Assembly: GCF_019967995.1 (NCBI RefSeq)
Contig: NZ_CP065377.1
Location: forward strand, 1,984,001 to 2,048,000
DNA: 64,000 bases
Direction of reading: 5' to 3'
DNA from: Faecalibacterium prausnitzii
GTDB lineage: Bacteria > Bacillota > Clostridia > Oscillospirales > Ruminococcaceae
A model generated the notes under the pieces. That model did no database searches, was not told the DNA's origin, and saw nothing but the letters and a program-made list of their open reading frames with translations. Positions 9,020-18,395 of the stretch are shown in pieces. A program made the translations under genes and the position numbers. Within the stretch, counting starts at the first letter, position 1; each line of letters starts with the position of its first letter.

Positions 9020-11089
9020 TCAATTCGTTCCTTTGAAATACAGCCCGCGGGTGAACTCGCCCTCGAACGGGGCATGCTGGCGGATGCTGTCCAGAATGGC
9101 GGCGGCCTCCTCGCGGGTCTCCAGCGTGAAATAGGCCACGCCGTAGTCCACCGTCAGGGCACCGGGTTTGTCGCCCATGTAGATGGGCACCGGATTATAA
9201 ATAGTACGCACTCCCATGCCGCAGCGCACCGGGAACTTTTTGGCCTTGCGGTCGGTCAGCAGGCCGGTCTTGTCGCAGTGGGCGCAATCGTGGATGTTCT
9301 GCAGCGGGCAGGCGCGGGTGACCATCAGCGGCATGTGGCCGTAGACGATCACGCCCGTGGGCACCGGCTGGCCGTTCTGCGCCGGGGCAATGGACGTGAT
9401 GTCGCTGTCCTTGACCTCCGGCAGGATGAGGATGGCGTTCAGGCCGTGGTCGGCATAGAACTGAGCCGACAGCTGGTTGGTCACATTCAGGCCGAAACCG
9501 CCGGAGAGCGGCAGGCCGCGGCACATCCGCAGGTGGGCGATGTTGCCCGCCTCGTAGCCCGCAAACCCGGCCTCCTGCGTCGCCGCGATGCGGCGGGCGG
9601 TGTCCGCTTCCAGCGCGCCGAACATGACGCGGGGCAGTTCGAGGATGGTCTTGCTGCGCCACGCACGGGGGACGCGGTCTGCCTGCGCGATGGGCAGGAT
9701 GAGCGCTTCGATGCCGGAGAGCGCCTGTTCCGGCACCTGGTCCCAGCTCTCGAACCGGGCGCGGAGCGTCCGATGGGGCGGCAAAGTGCGCTGCGGCAGC
9801 GGAGCCAGCTCCACCTCGTGCATCGGCCAGGGGCGCAGGGTCTCGCGCTTCTGCTGCAGGCCCTCCAGCGCGGTGCGGCGCAGCTCATTGACGGCGCTGC
9901 CCGGCACGAACCACGGCCCGCCGTCCATCTCCACGTCGATCTTCTCCACCGCAAACGGTGTGCCGCCCGTCTTGGACAGGCTGCGCTGCAAGCTCTCGGT
10001 GGGGTCGGTGCGGGCGGGCTGGGGTTCGGCGTCGCCGTAGGCAAAGGCGCGGTTGCCGTCTGCATCGGTGACGGTCAGCTTCTCGCCGCCCTCCTCGATC
10101 TCCAGCTTCATCTTCACCGGCACGCGGGAGCGCTCCCGGCGGTACAGCTCCCGCAGGGCGGGCAGGGTCTTCCGGGTCAGTTCCGCGTCGGCCTCACTGC
10201 GGACGCCAAACATCGTGCCGTCGATCTTGCCATCCAGATAGCCGGACGTGAAACCGGACCGGCTGAACGCATTCTTCAGCAGGTCGCGGTCATAGGCGCG
10301 GCCTTCGCGGCCCGCCAGGCAGGCATTGACCGCCGCCGCCACGTATTCCGGTGTGCGCAGACGGCCCTCGATCTTGGCCGAGGCCACGCCGATGGCCTGC
10401 AGCCTGTCCAGCTTGTCGATGACGGAATTGTCCTTCAGGGACAGGTGATGCAGGCGGCCCGGCCTGCCCTCCGGCAGGGGGTTCGCCTCAAACGGCAGGC
10501 GGCAGGGGCCTGCGCAGGAGCCGCGGTTGCCGCTGCGCCCGCCCAGAAAAGCCGACATGTAGCACTGGCCGCTGACGCACATGCACAGCGCCCCGTGGAC
10601 GAAGCACTCGGTCTCGATGCCGCAGTTCCGGGTGATGGCTTCCACCTCCGGCAGGCTCAGCTCGCGGGCCAGCACCACGCGGGTGAAACCCAGGTCCTTC
10701 AGCTCCAGCGCGCCCTGCAAGGTGTGGACGCTCATCTGGGTGGAGCCGTGGCGGGGCAGTTCCGGGGCGATCTCCCCGATGAGCTTTGCCACCGCCAGGT
10801 CCTGGCAGATGACGGCATCCGCGCCGCTGGCGGCCACGGCCCGCACGGCATCCGCCAGCTGGGCCAGTTCGGTGCCGTAAACGGTGGTGTTCAGCGCCAC
10901 ATGCACCTTGACCCCACGCACATGGCAGAAGCGGACGGCCTCCTTCAGGCTGTCCGCATCAAAGTTTCCCGCGCTGGTGCGGGCGTTGAAGCCCGAAAAC
11001 CCCAGATACACGGCGTCCGCACCGCTGAACACGGCGGCATGGAGCATCTCTTCACTGCCCACTGGGGCAAGGATCTCAATCTTCGACAT
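9020..11089 (-). CDS. U32-family peptidase / RlhA-like protein
   Basis: A 689-residue protein with the U32 domain in the N-terminal half and an extra C-terminal region. The PROSITE-type U32 signature is present as ECFVHGALC followed by GQCYMS (about residues 170-190), with nearby GNRGSCAGPCR cysteines that could bind an iron-sulfur cluster. Some U32 members (RlhA, TrhP, UbiU/V) modify 23S rRNA, tRNA or ubiquinone rather than act as proteases. The two-part architecture with a late CAHCDKTG cysteine pair resembles the RlhA-like subgroup (23S rRNA C2501 hydroxylation). The exact substrate is not provable here. It overlaps zapA by 14 bp, so they form one transcription unit. Confidence 0.88.
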   Translation of the reverse strand: MSKIEILAPVGSEEMLHAAVFSGADAVYLGFSGFNARTSAGNFDADSLKEAVRFCHVRGVKVHVALNTTVYGTELAQLADAVRAVAASGADAVICQDLAVAKLIGEIAPELPRHGSTQMSVHTLQGALELKDLGFTRVVLARELSLPEVEAITRNCGIETECFVHGALCMCVSGQCYMSAFLGGRSGNRGSCAGPCRLPFEANPLPEGRPGRLHHLSLKDNSVIDKLDRLQAIGVASAKIEGRLRTPEYVAAAVNACLAGREGRAYDRDLLKNAFSRSGFTSGYLDGKIDGTMFGVRSEADAELTRKTLPALRELYRRERSRVPVKMKLEIEEGGEKLTVTDADGNRAFAYGDAEPQPARTDPTESLQRSLSKTGGTPFAVEKIDVEMDGGPWFVPGSAVNELRRTALEGLQQKRETLRPWPMHEVELAPLPQRTLPPHRTLRARFESWDQVPEQALSGIEALILPIAQADRVPRAWRSKTILELPRVMFGALEADTARRIAATQEAGFAGYEAGNIAHLRMCRGLPLSGGFGLNVTNQLSAQFYADHGLNAILILPEVKDSDITSIAPAQNGQPVPTGVIVYGHMPLMVTRACPLQNIHDCAHCDKTGLLTDRKAKKFPVRCGMGVRTIYNPVPIYMGDKPGALTVDYGVAYFTLETREEAAAILDSIRQHAPFEGEFTRGLYFKGTN

Positions 11090-11501
11090 TCTGTTCCCTC
11101 TGTTTTTCCTGTTCCTGCTCGGTCTGCGCGGCCTTTTCGCGGTCCTGTTTTGCCTTCAGGCGGGCCAGCTGCTCCCGCAGGGCTGCATTTTCGCGTCGGA
11201 GCGTCTCATTCTCCGCTTTTGCCTTATCCTCCGCGAGCTTCGCATGGGCTGCATCCGCGATATAGCTCTGGATCTGGCTGCGCATGTTCTCGGCGCTGCC
11301 GGTGCTCTTTTTGTACTCGTCCAGATAGTCCATGGCGCAGAACACTGCCGCCTTGGTCACCGAAAGGTTTTCGTTTCCGTCCAGCAGCTTTGCGATATCC
11401 TCGTCCAGCTTTTTGGCCAGAGAGGTGATATACTTTTCCGAATCCGTCGTTGCGATCGCATAGGGCGCGCCCGCAATGTTCACTCGCACTTTATTAACCA
11501 T
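11076..11501 (-). CDS. zapA: Cell division protein ZapA
   Basis: A 141-residue ZapA-type protein. The N-terminal beta-sheet domain (VNKVRVNIAGAPYAIAT) and the helix KYITSLAKKLDEDI are typical of this FtsZ-ring-associated family, and the C-terminal 70 residues form a long Glu/Lys/Arg/Gln-rich coiled coil ending in a charged tail. ZapA bundles FtsZ filaments. The ATG at 11501 has GAGG upstream; a longer frame upstream lacks family similarity. The coiled coil is longer than in the roughly 85-residue Bacillus protein. It is followed in the same transcript by the U32 gene. Confidence 0.85.
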   Translation of the reverse strand: MVNKVRVNIAGAPYAIATTDSEKYITSLAKKLDEDIAKLLDGNENLSVTKAAVFCAMDYLDEYKKSTGSAENMRSQIQSYIADAAHAKLAEDKAKAENETLRRENAALREQLARLKAKQDREKAAQTEQEQEKQREQNVED

Positions 11502-11950
11502 CGTATCCTCACTTTGCACGCCGCATGGCCTCTGCACGGCGGGAGCGGTTCCGAGTTTCCCGGTTTTTCGGACGCATTTTCGGGATCTTCGGGCACAAAC
11601 CCGCCTGCGCCCGAAAACCGGGGCGCGGCTTTTTCGTTCTGAGCGGAATTTCTCTCCGAATTGCCGGGGTGCCGCCGTTCTCCTGCAGCAGCTCCCGGCC
11701 CGCTGTACCCTTATTATAATATAAATGGAGCGCAAGAAAAAGTGCTAAATTTGAATTTTTAGCAGATTTGTCAGAAAGAGGGGTCCAAAAATAGCAGTAA
11801 CGGCAAAAATTGGCTCTTTTCCTTGCATTCATGCGCAGAACTGATTATAATATCATTGTTGTGTAGCAGGGCTGAGGGAAAGAGGAGAGTTTCCCTGCTG
11901 CGTTCAAATTCAGAAAGAGCACCCGTGAGTGTGCGGATAGGAGTTCCTTT
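11502..11950. promoter_or_regulatory. Divergent intergenic region between zapA and glgP
   Basis: A gene-free stretch of 449 bp. The left half is the zapA leader (about 200 nt) with several G+C-rich hairpins, including CCCCGG-TTTT-CGGGG-like arms near 11610-11630. A -10 TATAAT for zapA lies at 11713-11718 (minus) with only a weak T-rich -35. The glgP promoter is at 11823-11851. Short open frames here have no ribosome binding site or recognisable content. Confidence 0.5.
11823..11851 (+). promoter_or_regulatory. Promoter for glycogen phosphorylase
   Basis: -35 TTGCAT (11823-11828), 17-nt spacer, -10 TATAAT (11846-11851). The roughly 93-nt leader contains a hairpin with GCAGGG/CCCTGC arms before the ribosome binding site AGGAG. 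Confidence 0.8.
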
Positions 11951-14347
11951 ATGACTACGAAAGAATTTGCAAAAATTCTTCAGGACAAGCTGACCAGCGA
12001 GTACGGCGTGGATCTGAGCGTTGCTTCCAATCAGCAGATCTATCGTTCCCTTGCTCTGATCTGCCGCCAGATGATGAGTGAGAACCACAAAAAGTTCCAG
12101 TCCAAGGCGATCGGCACCGGCTCCAAGCAGGTTTATTACCTGTGCATGGAGTTTCTGATGGGCCGCAGCCTGAAGATGAGCCTGTTCAATCTGGGCCTGA
12201 ACGATGTGGCACAGCAGACTCTGGCCGCTGCTGACATCAACATCGACGGCATCTTCGAGGAAGAGCCCGATGCCGGTCTGGGCAACGGTGGTCTGGGCCG
12301 TCTGGCAGCCTGCTATCTGGACGGCATGGCCACCACCGGCATCTGCGGCACCGGCTACTCCATCCTGTATGAGTACGGCATCTTCAAGCAGAAGATCGTG
12401 GACGGCTGGCAGCAGGAGCGCGCCGACAACTGGCTGCCCGGCGGTCAGGTCTGGCTGAAGAGCCACCCGGACCAGGCCATCGAGGTCCGCTTTGACGGCG
12501 AGATCCACGAGAACTGGGATCACGGCTTCCATTATATCCAGCACACCAACTACAACAGCGTCATGGCGGTTCCTTCCGACATGTACGTGCAGGGCTACGA
12601 CGGAAAGGGCGTTGCCAAGCTGCGCCTGTGGCAGGCAAAGGCCCCGGACTTTGATATGTCCAGCTTCTCTCTGGGCAATTACAACACGGCCATGAGCAAG
12701 AACGCCAACGCCGAGCTGATCTCCAAGGTCCTCTACCCCAACGACAACCACGTCGAGGGCAAGATCCTGCGCCTGCGCCAGCAGTACTTCCTGTCTGCCG
12801 CTTCCATCGGCGACATCGTCCAGAATCACCTGGCTACCTACGGCACCCTGGAGAACCTGGGTGACAAGGTGGCCATCCAGCTGAACGATACCCACCCGAC
12901 CCTGGCCATCCCCGAAATGATGCGCATCCTGCTGGACGAGTGCGGCTTTGGCTGGGACAAGAGCTTCGACATCTGCCAGAAGGTCTTCGCCTACACCAAC
13001 CACACCGTCATGGCCGAGGCTCTGGAAAAGTGGAACGTAGACATCTTCAAGATGACTCTGCCCCGCATCTACCAGATCGTGGTCGAGATGAACCGCCGCG
13101 CCCGCGAAGAGCTGGAGAAGGCATTCCCCGGCGACGAGGGCAAGATCAACTACATGGCCCTGATCGGCGACAACCAGGTCCGCATGGCCAACATCTGCGC
13201 TTATACCTCGCACAGCATCAACGGCGTGTCCAAGCTGCACAGCGAGATCATCAAGGACAGCGTCTTCCACGATTACTACCTGTTCAAGCCGAAGGCGTTC
13301 AAGAACGTGACCAACGGCATCGCTTACCGCCGCTGGCTGCTGGCCTCCAACCCGGAGCTGTGCAAGCTGCTGGATGAGACCATCGGCGACGGCTACAAGC
13401 ACGACGCTGCCGACCTGAGCAAGCTGAACAAGTATGCTGACGACAAGACCGTGCTGAAGAAGCTGAACGAGATCAAGCTGGACAACAAGAAGAACTTCGC
13501 CGCTTATCTGGAGAAGAGCACCGGCCAGTCCATCGACCCGAACTCCATCTTCGACTGCCAGGTCAAGCGGATGCACGAGTACAAGCGCCAGCACCTGAAC
13601 GCGCTGAACATCGCTGCTCAGTATCTGTATCTGAAGGAGAACCCCAACGCCGACTTCATCCCCAAGACCTACATCTTCGGCGCAAAGGCTGCTCCCGGCT
13701 ACTACATGGCCAAGCAGATGATCCGCATGATCTGCAAGCTGGGCGACCTCATCAACAACGACCCCGTCGTCCGCGAAAAGCTGCGCGTGGTCTATCTGGA
13801 AGAGTACTGCGTCTCCCTGAGCGAGCACCTGATGCCCGCTGCCGAGGTCTCTGAGCAGATCTCTCTGGCAGGCACCGAGGCTTCCGGTACCGGCAACATG
13901 AAGTTCATGCTGAACGGTGCCATCACGCTGGGTACCCTGGACGGTGCCAACGTCGAGATCGCCGATGCCGCTGGCAAGGAGAACGAGCTGATCTTCGGTA
14001 TGCTGACGCCTGAGGTCAACAACCTCAAGCAGGTCGGCTATCACCCCAACGCCTTCATCATGGGCGACGATGTGGCCAACGCAGCCCTGAACTTCCTGGA
14101 GCGCGGCTGGAACGGTGAGAACTTCCACGAAGTCACCGAGAACCTGCGCAGCAGCGACCCGTACATGGTCATGGCCGACTTCAAGGATTACCGCCGTGCA
14201 CAGGCCGACCTGCAGCGTCTGTATGCCGACCGTGAGGCCTGGGCCCGCATGAGCCTGAAGAACATCGCCAACAGCGGCATCTTCAGCGCCGACCGTTCCG
14301 TCCTGGATTACGCCCGCGATATCTGGAACGCACCTGTCGTAAAATAA
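11951..14347 (+). CDS. glgP: Glycogen/starch/maltodextrin phosphorylase
   Basis: A 798-residue GT35 phosphorylase that releases glucose-1-phosphate from alpha-1,4-glucans. The pyridoxal-phosphate site EASGTGNMKFMLNGA is intact, with the Schiff-base lysine at about residue 651. Other conserved segments are GLGNGGLGRLAACYLD (residues 109-124), QLNDTHPT, and VKRMHEYKRQ. Length matches the family. Codon use is strongly biased to a few C- and G-ending codons, which suggests high expression. It has its own promoter and a strong terminator, and is followed by a GH13 enzyme, pointing to storage or dietary glucan breakdown. Confidence 0.97.
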   Translation: MTTKEFAKILQDKLTSEYGVDLSVASNQQIYRSLALICRQMMSENHKKFQSKAIGTGSKQVYYLCMEFLMGRSLKMSLFNLGLNDVAQQTLAAADINIDGIFEEEPDAGLGNGGLGRLAACYLDGMATTGICGTGYSILYEYGIFKQKIVDGWQQERADNWLPGGQVWLKSHPDQAIEVRFDGEIHENWDHGFHYIQHTNYNSVMAVPSDMYVQGYDGKGVAKLRLWQAKAPDFDMSSFSLGNYNTAMSKNANAELISKVLYPNDNHVEGKILRLRQQYFLSAASIGDIVQNHLATYGTLENLGDKVAIQLNDTHPTLAIPEMMRILLDECGFGWDKSFDICQKVFAYTNHTVMAEALEKWNVDIFKMTLPRIYQIVVEMNRRAREELEKAFPGDEGKINYMALIGDNQVRMANICAYTSHSINGVSKLHSEIIKDSVFHDYYLFKPKAFKNVTNGIAYRRWLLASNPELCKLLDETIGDGYKHDAADLSKLNKYADDKTVLKKLNEIKLDNKKNFAAYLEKSTGQSIDPNSIFDCQVKRMHEYKRQHLNALNIAAQYLYLKENPNADFIPKTYIFGAKAAPGYYMAKQMIRMICKLGDLINNDPVVREKLRVVYLEEYCVSLSEHLMPAAEVSEQISLAGTEASGTGNMKFMLNGAITLGTLDGANVEIADAAGKENELIFGMLTPEVNNLKQVGYHPNAFIMGDDVANAALNFLERGWNGENFHEVTENLRSSDPYMVMADFKDYRRAQADLQRLYADREAWARMSLKNIANSGIFSADRSVLDYARDIWNAPVVK

Positions 14348-14466
14348 ACCGTCTTATCGATCAACTTCTCCGTCTCGCTTCCGCTCGCCAGCCCCCCTGA
14401 TCGGGGTGCCTCTGGCGAAGAGAAGAAACTCTTCGCATTGACGGAAAGGTTTAACCTCATGATACC

Positions 14467-14504
14467 AAAAGCTCCGGACTGTACAACGGCTCCGGAGCTT
14501 TTTT
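14467..14504 (+). terminator. Intrinsic terminator after glgP
   Basis: A perfect 12-bp stem AAAAGCTCCGGA / TCCGGAGCTTTT with a 12-nt loop, then TT. Some read-through probably feeds the GH13 gene, whose start codon lies 20 nt downstream. Confidence 0.9.
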
Positions 14505-14524
14505 CGAGAAAGGAACGACCCGAC

Positions 14525-16381
14525 TTGTCTTGCCTGTTCAACAGCTACGATCCCTATTTCAAGCAGCCCTTCGGTGCCGTGCGGGCCGGGCAGAGCGTCC
14601 GGCTCTCCCTCTGCATCCCCGAAGAACTCGGCTATGTGGACCCGCACCTCGTCCTTCAGAAAGAGGGCCGGTTCGACGTGCCGGTGTACTACCGGATGAA
14701 CTTCAACGGCCAGACCCCCAAGCAGAACCATTTCTCGGTCGAAGTCACCCTCAACGACCCCGGCCTCTACTTCTACTATTTTGACCTCTATACCGACTTC
14801 CGCCGCATCGTGCGCGGGCCGGACAACTGCGGCATGGTCAGCTGGCAGGACGGTGAGAAATGGCAGATCACGGTCTACGATGCCGCCTTCGAGACGCCGG
14901 AGTCCATCAAGGGCAAGGTATTCTACCAGATCTTCCCGGACCGCTTCTGCGAAGGGGTGGAGAACAAGCCCATGCCCTTCCCGGACCGCATCTATCAGGC
15001 CGACAAACACGCCGAACCCTTCTGGCAGCCCAACGAGGTGGGCGGCCACCTGAACGAGGACTACTTCGGCGGCGACCTGAAGGGCATCCAGCTCAAGCTG
15101 CCCTACCTACACGAGATGGGCGTGGATTTCCTCTACCTGAATCCCATCTTTGAGGCCCACTCCAACCACCGCTACAACACCGCCGACTACCTCAACGTAG
15201 ACCCCCTGCTGGGCACCAACGAGGAGTTCGAGGCGCTGTGCGCCGAGGCGAAGAAGTACGGCATCGGCATCGTGCTGGACGGTGTGTTCAGCCACACCGG
15301 TTCCGACAGCCGCTATTTCAACCGCGAGGGCCGCTACGGCGAAGGCGGCGCTTACCGCGACCCCAGCTCCCCGTACCGCAGCTGGTACGATTTCGACCCG
15401 AAGTACAAGGGCGGCTACCGCAGCTGGTGGGGCTTCGAGACCCTGCCCGAAGTCAACGAGGAGACCCCCTCTTACGTCGAGTTCATCACCGGCGTGGGCG
15501 GCGTCATCGATACCTGGCTGCGGCGCGGTGCCGCCGGTTTCCGGCTGGATGTGGCCGACGAGCTGCCGGATGAGTTCATCGAACAGATCCGCACCGCCGT
15601 CAAGCGGGTCAGCCCCGAAAAGTTCCTGCTGGGCGAAGTCTGGGAGGACGCCACCACCAAATACGGCTTCAACCAGCGCCGCACCTACCTGCTGGGCAAG
15701 GGGCTGGACAGCGTGATGAACTATCCGTTCAAGAATGCCGTGCTGGATTTCGTCAAGGGCAAGCCCGCCGAGCAGGCTGCCAACGAGATCCTGACCATCT
15801 GCGAGCACTACCCTGCCCCCGCCATGGACACGGCGCTGAATTTCCTCTCCACCCACGACACCGAGCGCGCCCTGACCGTCATCGCCGACGAGCCCGCCAA
15901 CGGCCGGGGCCGGGAATGGCAGAGCGGCCGCTGTGTGACCGGCGACGCCTACGAGGAGGGGCTGCTCCGGCTCCGGATGGCCTACGCCATCATCTACACC
16001 CTGCCGGGTGTGCCCTGCCTGTACTACGGCGACGAGATCGCCATGCAGGGCTACCGCGACCCGTTCAACCGGGCCTTCTTCCGCTGGGACGCCCACGAGC
16101 AGCGTCTGCGCCCCGTTCTGGCACAGCTGGCCCAGCTGCGCCACACCTGCGAGGCGTTCCGCACCGGCAAGCTCAACGTCCTGCGGGCCGAGGGCGGCAT
16201 CCTGCACTACCAGCGCATCGGCGAGGCGGAGACGGCGGAGATCATCGTCAACCGCACCGAACACATCATCGTGGAGACGCTGGCCAGCGGCAAGAGCACC
16301 GAAGTGAACCCCATGGGCTTCACCATCGTGGTGGAAGAGGTCGGCCACAACCCGAACCACAGCTACTACGATTATATCTGA
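14525..16381 (+). CDS. GH13 alpha-amylase / neopullulanase-like glucanohydrolase
   Basis: A 618-residue GH13 enzyme with an N-terminal beta-sandwich (about residues 1-125), a catalytic barrel and a short C-terminal beta-domain. The four GH13 regions are visible: DGVFSHTG, GFRLDVADE (nucleophile D342), GEVWED (acid/base E371) and STHDTER (D445). The architecture and the segment KVFYQIFPDRF resemble neopullulanase or cyclomaltodextrinase types acting on short alpha-glucans. No signal peptide is visible, so it is probably intracellular and works with the phosphorylase. I place the start at TTG 14525 (AAGGA 10 nt upstream) because the in-frame ATG at 14459 lies before the glgP terminator. Confidence 0.88.
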   Translation: MSCLFNSYDPYFKQPFGAVRAGQSVRLSLCIPEELGYVDPHLVLQKEGRFDVPVYYRMNFNGQTPKQNHFSVEVTLNDPGLYFYYFDLYTDFRRIVRGPDNCGMVSWQDGEKWQITVYDAAFETPESIKGKVFYQIFPDRFCEGVENKPMPFPDRIYQADKHAEPFWQPNEVGGHLNEDYFGGDLKGIQLKLPYLHEMGVDFLYLNPIFEAHSNHRYNTADYLNVDPLLGTNEEFEALCAEAKKYGIGIVLDGVFSHTGSDSRYFNREGRYGEGGAYRDPSSPYRSWYDFDPKYKGGYRSWWGFETLPEVNEETPSYVEFITGVGGVIDTWLRRGAAGFRLDVADELPDEFIEQIRTAVKRVSPEKFLLGEVWEDATTKYGFNQRRTYLLGKGLDSVMNYPFKNAVLDFVKGKPAEQAANEILTICEHYPAPAMDTALNFLSTHDTERALTVIADEPANGRGREWQSGRCVTGDAYEEGLLRLRMAYAIIYTLPGVPCLYYGDEIAMQGYRDPFNRAFFRWDAHEQRLRPVLAQLAQLRHTCEAFRTGKLNVLRAEGGILHYQRIGEAETAEIIVNRTEHIIVETLASGKSTEVNPMGFTIVVEEVGHNPNHSYYDYI

Positions 16382-16393
16382 CCCTCAACGAAC

Positions 16394-16432
16394 AAGGCCC
16401 GTGGGATCGCAAGACCGCGGGCCTTGTTTTCT
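16394..16432 (+). terminator. Intrinsic terminator after the GH13 gene
   Basis: Stem AAGGCCCGTGG / CCGCGGGCCTT (one G-T pair), followed by GTTTTCTT. Confidence 0.85.
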
Positions 16433-16446
16433 TAAATCAGGACATC

Positions 16447-16475
16447 TTGTAATCCCGCCCTCGTTATTATATAAT
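16447..16475 (+). promoter_or_regulatory. Promoter for the NfeD-SPFH-YhcH operon
   Basis: -35 TTGTAA (16447-16452), 17-nt spacer, -10 TATAAT (16470-16475), about 50 nt before the first start codon. Confidence 0.75.
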
Positions 16476-16527
16476 AAACGAAAAGAGGCCCTTCGTCTCG
16501 TTTTCATCTGCAAGGGAGGGAGTATCT

Positions 16528-16977
16528 ATGCCCATTGACCCCATCTTCTGGCTCATCGCAGCCATCGGCTTTCTGGTGCTGGAGGGAATGACCTTCAGCA
16601 TGGTATCCATCTGGTTTGCAGCGGGCAGTGCGGCTGCTCTGCTGAGCTGCCTGTTCTGGCCGTCGTTCCGGGTGCAGGCGGTGGTGTTCATCGTGGTCAG
16701 CATCCTCTGCCTGGCGGCGTTCAAGCCGCTGGCCGACAAGCTGCGCCGGAAGCACACCCCCACCAACGGCGACCGCAGCCTTGGCCGCGAGGCAAAGGTC
16801 CTGACCCCGGTCTCCGCCGGGAAGACCGGCCGTGTCCGGCTGGACGGCGTGGACTGGAACGCCCGCTGCGCCACCCCCGGCGACGCACTGGAGCCGGGCC
16901 AGACCTGCCGTGTGACCGAGATCCACAGTACCCTGCTCATCGTGGAGCCTGTCCTGACCGAATCATCCACCCACTGA
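16528..16977 (+). CDS. NfeD-like membrane protein
   Basis: A 149-residue protein with two to three membrane segments (about residues 5-25, 30-45 and 47-65) and a C-terminal OB-fold-like soluble domain (LGREAKVLTPVSAGKTGRVRLDG ... CRVTEI), the plan of short NfeD proteins. NfeD proteins are partners of SPFH/stomatin proteins and are usually encoded next to them, as here, where an SPFH gene follows by 16 bp. The pair is thought to organise membrane microdomains. GGGAGG precedes the ATG. The protease domain of long NfeD proteins is absent. Confidence 0.85.
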   Translation: MPIDPIFWLIAAIGFLVLEGMTFSMVSIWFAAGSAAALLSCLFWPSFRVQAVVFIVVSILCLAAFKPLADKLRRKHTPTNGDRSLGREAKVLTPVSAGKTGRVRLDGVDWNARCATPGDALEPGQTCRVTEIHSTLLIVEPVLTESSTH

Positions 16978-16993
16978 AAAAAGGAGCGTCCCT

Positions 16994-17902
16994 ATGCCCA
17001 TCATGCTGTTTGTGATCCTTGCACTGGTCTTCGTCATCCTTCTCATCGTCATCACCAACATCGTCATCGTGCCCCAGTCCATGACCTACGTCATCGAGCG
17101 GCTGGGCAGCTACTCCGACAGCTGGAGCGCCGGCCTGCACGTCAAGATCCCGTTCGTGGAGCGGGTGGCCAAAAAGGTCAGCCTGAAGGAGCAGGTCGCT
17201 GACTTCCCTCCCCAGCCGGTCATCACCCGCGACAACGTCACCATGCAGATCGACACCGTGGTCTTCTTCCAGGTCATGGATGCCAAGCTCTACACCTACG
17301 GCGTCAACCAGCCCATCGCGGCCATCGAGAGCCTGTCTGCCACCACCCTGCGCAACATCATCGGTGAAATGGAGCTGGACCACACCCTGACCAGCCGCGA
17401 TGTCATCAACGGCAAGATCACGGCCATTCTGGACGAAGCCACCGACAAGTGGGGCATCAAGGTCAACCGCGTCGAGGTCAAGAACATCATCCCCCCGCGT
17501 GAGATCCAGGAGGCCATGGAAAAGCAGATGAAGGCCGAGCGCGAGAAGCGCGCCGTCATCCTGAAGGCCGACGGTGAAAAGCAGGCCGCCATCACCGCCG
17601 CCGAGGGCGAAAAGGAAGCCGCCATCCTCCGCGCCGACGCCGTCAAGCAGCAGCGCATCCTCGAAGCCGAGGGCGAGGCACAGGCCATCCTCGCGGTGCA
17701 GCAGGCCAACGCCGACGCCATCCGCCTGCTGAACGAGGCCATGCCCAGCGACAAGGTGCTGGCCATCCGCAGTCTGGAAGCGCTGGCCAAGGTCGCCAAC
17801 GGCAAGGCCACCAAGATCATCATCCCGTCCGAGCTGCAGAACCTCGGCGGCGTGGTGCCCAGCATCAAAGAGCTGCTGACTGACCCGAAGGACGCAGAAT
17901 AA
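16994..17902 (+). CDS. SPFH/band 7 (stomatin-like, QmcA-type) protein
   Basis: A 302-residue SPFH protein: one N-terminal membrane segment (residues 3-25), the SPFH domain (QSMTYVIERLGSYSDSW through NRVEVKNIIPP), and a helical region of alternating Ala/Glu/Lys/Gln (about 180-240) expected to form the oligomerising coiled coil. IIPPREIQEAMEKQMKAER is a hallmark of slipin/QmcA members. It is likely to form ring or cage assemblies at the membrane with the upstream NfeD protein. Length and order match known NfeD-slipin pairs. A second, unrelated-looking SPFH protein is encoded at 48997-49998. Confidence 0.93.
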   Translation: MPIMLFVILALVFVILLIVITNIVIVPQSMTYVIERLGSYSDSWSAGLHVKIPFVERVAKKVSLKEQVADFPPQPVITRDNVTMQIDTVVFFQVMDAKLYTYGVNQPIAAIESLSATTLRNIIGEMELDHTLTSRDVINGKITAILDEATDKWGIKVNRVEVKNIIPPREIQEAMEKQMKAEREKRAVILKADGEKQAAITAAEGEKEAAILRADAVKQQRILEAEGEAQAILAVQQANADAIRLLNEAMPSDKVLAIRSLEALAKVANGKATKIIIPSELQNLGGVVPSIKELLTDPKDAE

Positions 17903-17913
17903 GGAGCCTGTTT

Positions 17914-18390
17914 ATGATCTACGATACCCTGAACAACCTGCCAAACTATCTGGGCATGAGCGAAAATCTGGACGCCGTCATTGAGTTCGTCATGGCGCGG
18001 GACATCAACAACCTCCCCGCCGGAAAGACCCGCATCCTCGGCGAGAAGGCCGTCGTCACAGTCAGCACCGTGACCCCGCAGCCCGGCGACAAGACCCCCT
18101 TCGTCCGCCGGGACACCCACCTGACGCTGGAGACCGACCTCGAAGGCAGCGAGCTGTTTGAAGTCTCGCTGGGCGAGTTCAGCCCCACCAAGCCCACTGA
18201 TGAGGCTGCTGACATCACGGTCGGCAGCGCGGGCACCAGCATTGCCGGGATGCTCTGCGAAGGCCGCTTCGTCCTCTATCTGGCTGGGGAGCCGTACAAG
18301 TCCGGCCTGAAGGCGCAGGGCTGCGGCAAGCTGAAAAAGGCCGTGTTCAGCATCGAGCTGGACGAGGACGCCGAAGAAACCGAAGCGTAA
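17914..18390 (+). CDS. YhcH/YjgK/YiaL family protein
   Basis: A 158-residue protein of the YhcH/YjgK/YiaL family (related to EbgC), cupin-like proteins usually tied to sugar or sialic-acid metabolism. Supporting features are the opening MIYDTLNNLPNYLGMSENLDAVIEF, the internal DTHLTLE segment with the expected His-Glu pair, and GRFVLYLAGEPYKSGL followed by KKAVFSIEL near the end. It starts 11 bp after the SPFH gene, with AAGGAG upstream, and ends the operon. Why it is paired with NfeD/SPFH is unclear. Substrate unknown. Confidence 0.8.
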   Translation: MIYDTLNNLPNYLGMSENLDAVIEFVMARDINNLPAGKTRILGEKAVVTVSTVTPQPGDKTPFVRRDTHLTLETDLEGSELFEVSLGEFSPTKPTDEAADITVGSAGTSIAGMLCEGRFVLYLAGEPYKSGLKAQGCGKLKKAVFSIELDEDAEETEA

Positions 18391-18395
18391 ACCAA

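Noticed and set aside
11771..14128. Very long open frame antisense to glgP (785 codons)
   Set aside because: It is a shadow of the biased codon use of the phosphorylase gene: valine/leucine/histidine/aspartate-rich, low-complexity protein without family similarity, and glgP itself has a full set of active-site motifs. The same applies to other long antisense frames such as 9074-11428, 22874-25432, 36041-37993 and 38393-40486.
14438..14524. Upstream start codons (TTG 14438, ATG 14459) for the GH13 gene
   Set aside because: They would place the glgP terminator hairpin inside the coding sequence; the family similarity begins only after TTG 14525.
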